From Candidatus Brocadiaceae bacterium (GTDB lineage Bacteria; Planctomycetota; Brocadiia; SM23-32): 6,896 nucleotides of DNA. The notes under the pieces were generated by a model. That model saw nothing but the letters and a program-made list of their open reading frames with translations. It was not told where the DNA came from and made no database searches. The stretch spans positions 1 through 6,896 of the forward strand of contig PWZK01000130.1 in assembly GCA_003567495.1 (NCBI GenBank), written 5' to 3'. Shown here one piece after another: positions 5,501-6,896 of this stretch. Positions within the stretch are counted from its first letter, which is position 1; each line of letters begins with the position of its first letter. A program made the position numbers and the translations under genes.

Positions 5501-6896
5501 GGTTTCAGGACGCGATACGGAACGGGGCGCGGTTCTTTACCTGGAAGTTACGGATCTCGAATTCGAAAGCCTTGAATTGCTCGTTCGCAGTGAAGCCGCT
5601 CCGCTCCCGGACACTGCCTTCGAGGGCAGTCACTGGTCGCTGGTCGATGTTGAAATCTATCGTATACTCCAAAAGATGAAGGCATGCGGCATACCGCTTG
5701 GCAGGCTGGTCGGAAACAGGATTTACCGCGGGGTTTTAACCGGTTTTAACGATGCTTTTATAATCGACGGAGACAAGCGGCGTGAGCTGGTGGATAAGGA
5801 TTCGAAAAGTGCGGAGATTATAAAGCCGCTGGCTACCGGACAGGACATCAAACGCTACGAGGTGCGGCGGCCGGATCGGTGGCTGATTTTCACACGAAGG
5901 GGAGTTGATATTGAGCGTTACCCCGCCATAAAAGCGCACTTGAAGCAGTGTAAAAAAGAACTTACGCCTAAAAGAACAAGTGCGCAGGATGGGCCGGGCA
6001 GAAAACCTGGTGATTATAAGTGGTTTGAGATACAAGACACGGTAGATTATTACGAGGAATTTGAAAAGCCGAAGGTTATTTTACCGGATATATCGGAAAG
6101 AGCGGCTGTGTATTGGGACGATTCGAGATTATATGTCGCTAATACCGGCTATCTGATACCCACCGATGATCGAGCCCTGGTTGCAATAATAAATTCCAAT
6201 TTAATCACCTGCTGGTATGGAAGTGAATCTGCTGTGTATCGAGGCGGATATTTACGGTTCATATATCAGTATCTAAAAAACATACCCATCCGTCGAACAT
6301 TTTTCACCACTCCCCTGGCGCAAAGAGAGCAGACAGTGCAGAAACTCATAGAGTGTTATAATGTCGGCGATTGTGAGGACGTTATCAAAGACATAGAATC
6401 GCACCTACCCCGTAATGAAAACGGAGAATTGATCGCCTTTTCCGACTCCATACCCATGTCCGAAGCGCTGGATAAGGGTTATATTGAAGAAATTCCCGAT
6501 TATCTCGAGCCCGATTCGCCGAGCGGATATGACGCCGACGGCGAATCGCTCGAACACAGCGACGTCGTCCACGACTTCCTGGCGTTCCTTGCCGGTCGCA
6601 TGCAGGCGATGAACGCCGAGAAGCAGCGCCTGTGGGAAAAGGTGCGCCAAACATTCCTCAACAAAGGCATTGACCCCGACGATCTGTCGAGCATTTCGGT
6701 AACCAAAAGCACGTTAAATTACGTGGAAAAGGCCCGTAGCGCGAAGCGCCCCACGGCGAAGCAGAAGCGGATGCTGACCTACGCCCGGCAGGCGGAGCAG
6801 GCGTTCGGCTGCACGTTGGGAGAGCTTTACGAGGACCGGCAGCACGGGCGTTACGGTCTGGACGATCTGCCGCGTATAGGTTTTGAGTGTTTCAAA
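2580..6896 (+). CDS. Type IIG (Eco57I-like) restriction-modification enzyme, 3' end outside the window
   Basis: A continuous frame of 1439 codons with no stop, running off the right edge. One chain carries all functions. The N-terminal PD-(D/E)XK nuclease has P88-D89 and E126-A-K128 (AEAKYW), with R58 and WGMLTNGRIWRLY (169-181) as family hallmarks. A helical connector follows, with YNGGLF (371-376) and LGSVYEGLLE (436-445). The N6-adenine methyltransferase has motif X GSYYTP (495-500), the S-adenosylmethionine-binding motif I DPALGSGHF (606-614), VDLNPLAVELSKLSLWL with D684, and catalytic motif IV NPPY (878-881, after FDAVVG). A target-recognition region starts near 1041 (IYRGVLTGFNDAFI; PLATGQDIKRYE) and is followed by a C-terminal helical part (HDFLAFLAGRM). 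Such enzymes methylate one adenine of an asymmetric site and cut a fixed distance away. All catalytic residues are present, so it is probably active. The target-recognition stretch is distinctly poorer in GC than the methyltransferase part. Assignment to the family is firm; the recognition sequence cannot be told. Confidence 0.95.
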   Translation, partial: MIAEFIRNKNLFSEYYLDNRLPERPQWSENFESAQAQLAELLKNTLPSLPTLNEAQTRSDFINPVLDALGWQYDSEISFSAFGKNYSPDYALFLSEEDKHNARATVTEREGPCGRDYLDRTAALAEAKYWERPLDRRNAEQDSRRGEDDGVRFPESQIIDYLRNSGIRWGMLTNGRIWRLYLIESDVFETLYYEADLQAILESGDSDVFKRFYLFFRKESFEPDTKGKCFLDHLREGSRQYAARVEDSLKERVFDSVVPAIATGFLDYLKQQKGLNPGPEDREELDRLYSATLLLLYRLFFLLYAEARDLLAVGESAGYMARSLTQLKQNIYRALCDGTPLGTTSTDWWDDLRNLFRIINSGDPGLNVPRYNGGLFAPDGLGDPDIGPAAGFLEQNAISDKYLARAVMLLTCHDETIGDFANSEFIDFRDLGVRHLGSVYEGLLEFKLNISDTHLTKATEKGKPVWKPADYPEDADLAPGELYLTNDRAERKATGSYYTPDYIVNYIVKNTIGPQIDAIEQQHDRALEIKNAAATPNSGSVRSLEEILEALLEDRPAEETENSRELWKTLSSEDEQRIFLLNLTGGVQSAHGYDPITRVLELNVLDPALGSGHFLVGALDYLMQRLETMLNDYPDSPVFDRLREDRCRMLGSLQKQGIETDSERFTDLNLLRRMVMKRCLYGVDLNPLAVELSKLSLWLHAFTAGAPLSFLDHHIKCGNSLIGASLDDLRKRVDSAPGLFRLRMEPLARAVGHMLTVAELSDASFEDVERSREEYWKADGRVEAYRAMLDSLTAEHFGVEDASHFIDYGMDIDLENFDRSIDEFPEEDRERLEQARTEADERRFFHWNIEFPEVFFERSDGGVREKGEKAGFDAVVGNPPYVRQEQLGADKPYYETAYYVYNGIADIYVYFYERGHRLLKSGGLLGMITSNKFMRSNYGAPLRQFLGESCGLRQIIDFGDLRVFDEVTAYPVVVVSGRDTERGAVLYLEVTDLEFESLELLVRSEAAPLPDTAFEGSHWSLVDVEIYRILQKMKACGIPLGRLVGNRIYRGVLTGFNDAFIIDGDKRRELVDKDSKSAEIIKPLATGQDIKRYEVRRPDRWLIFTRRGVDIERYPAIKAHLKQCKKELTPKRTSAQDGPGRKPGDYKWFEIQDTVDYYEEFEKPKVILPDISERAAVYWDDSRLYVANTGYLIPTDDRALVAIINSNLITCWYGSESAVYRGGYLRFIYQYLKNIPIRRTFFTTPLAQREQTVQKLIECYNVGDCEDVIKDIESHLPRNENGELIAFSDSIPMSEALDKGYIEEIPDYLEPDSPSGYDADGESLEHSDVVHDFLAFLAGRMQAMNAEKQRLWEKVRQTFLNKGIDPDDLSSISVTKSTLNYVEKARSAKRPTAKQKRMLTYARQAEQAFGCTLGELYEDRQHGRYGLDDLPRIGFECFK
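5640..6420 (+). other. Low-GC target-recognition segment within the type IIG gene
   Basis: By hand count, 5641-6420 is about 46% GC (360 of 780), against about 64% (193 of 300) in 4621-4920. GC rises again after about 6540 (38 of 60 in 6541-6600). The segment covers the stretch from about residue 1021 to 1280, which includes the family's recognition motifs (RGVLTGFN, GQDIKRYE, KWFEIQDT, KPKVILPDIS). Its boundaries coincide with the domain that sets sequence specificity, as expected if this block was exchanged by recombination. Confidence 0.5.

Noticed and set aside
5732..5750. Direct repeat of GGTTTTAAC
   Set aside because: It encodes the conserved RGVLTGFN motif of the recognition domain and is too short to suggest a regulatory or recombination site.
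2580..6896. Assignment as a BREX PglX or DISARM methyltransferase
   Set aside because: The intact N-terminal nuclease motif (PD and EAK) fits a self-contained type IIG enzyme, and no other BREX or DISARM gene is in the window.

Overview
The window looks like part of a bacterial defence island (restriction-modification and helicase genes). All supported genes are on the + strand. No rRNA, tRNA, CRISPR array or transposase is visible. Base composition is mosaic: roughly 40-50% GC at the left, about 64% in the methyltransferase core of the last gene (hand count of 4621-4920) and about 46% in its target-recognition part (hand count of 5641-6420). The ribosome binding sites are weak. The long helicase whose tail is at the left edge belongs, from memory, to a RecQ/UvrD type seen in Bacteroidota, Chlorobiota and other Gram-negative bacteria, but the sequence does not fix the taxon.

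Layout. (1) 2-976: the C-terminal end of an SF1A (UvrD-like) helicase entering from the left edge. Motif Ia is only about 110 residues from motif V, and the Walker B, III and IV region between them is absent, so the gene is probably a decayed or internally deleted copy. (2) 977-1472: a spacer of about 500 bases without a convincing intact gene. It has a likely Rho-independent terminator (1162-1197), a possible sigma70-type promoter (1282-1309) and a short coding-like tail ending at 1451. (3) 1473-2561: a 362-residue, two-domain protein with an N-terminal module resembling those of McrB-like restriction proteins, a Pro/Ala linker, and a C-terminal PD-(D/E)XK-like nuclease fold with Asp255 and Glu273-Val-His275. 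(4) 2580-6896 and beyond: a type IIG (Eco57I-like) restriction-modification enzyme with nuclease, N6-adenine methyltransferase and target-recognition domains in one chain, open for 1439 codons to the right edge.

Genes 3 and 4 are 18 bases apart and probably form one transcription unit. The type IIG enzyme should methylate adenine in its site on host DNA and cut unmethylated foreign DNA. The upstream protein is a candidate second nuclease or a reader that works with it. This pairing, and the evidence that the target-recognition domain has been exchanged, are the most interesting things here.
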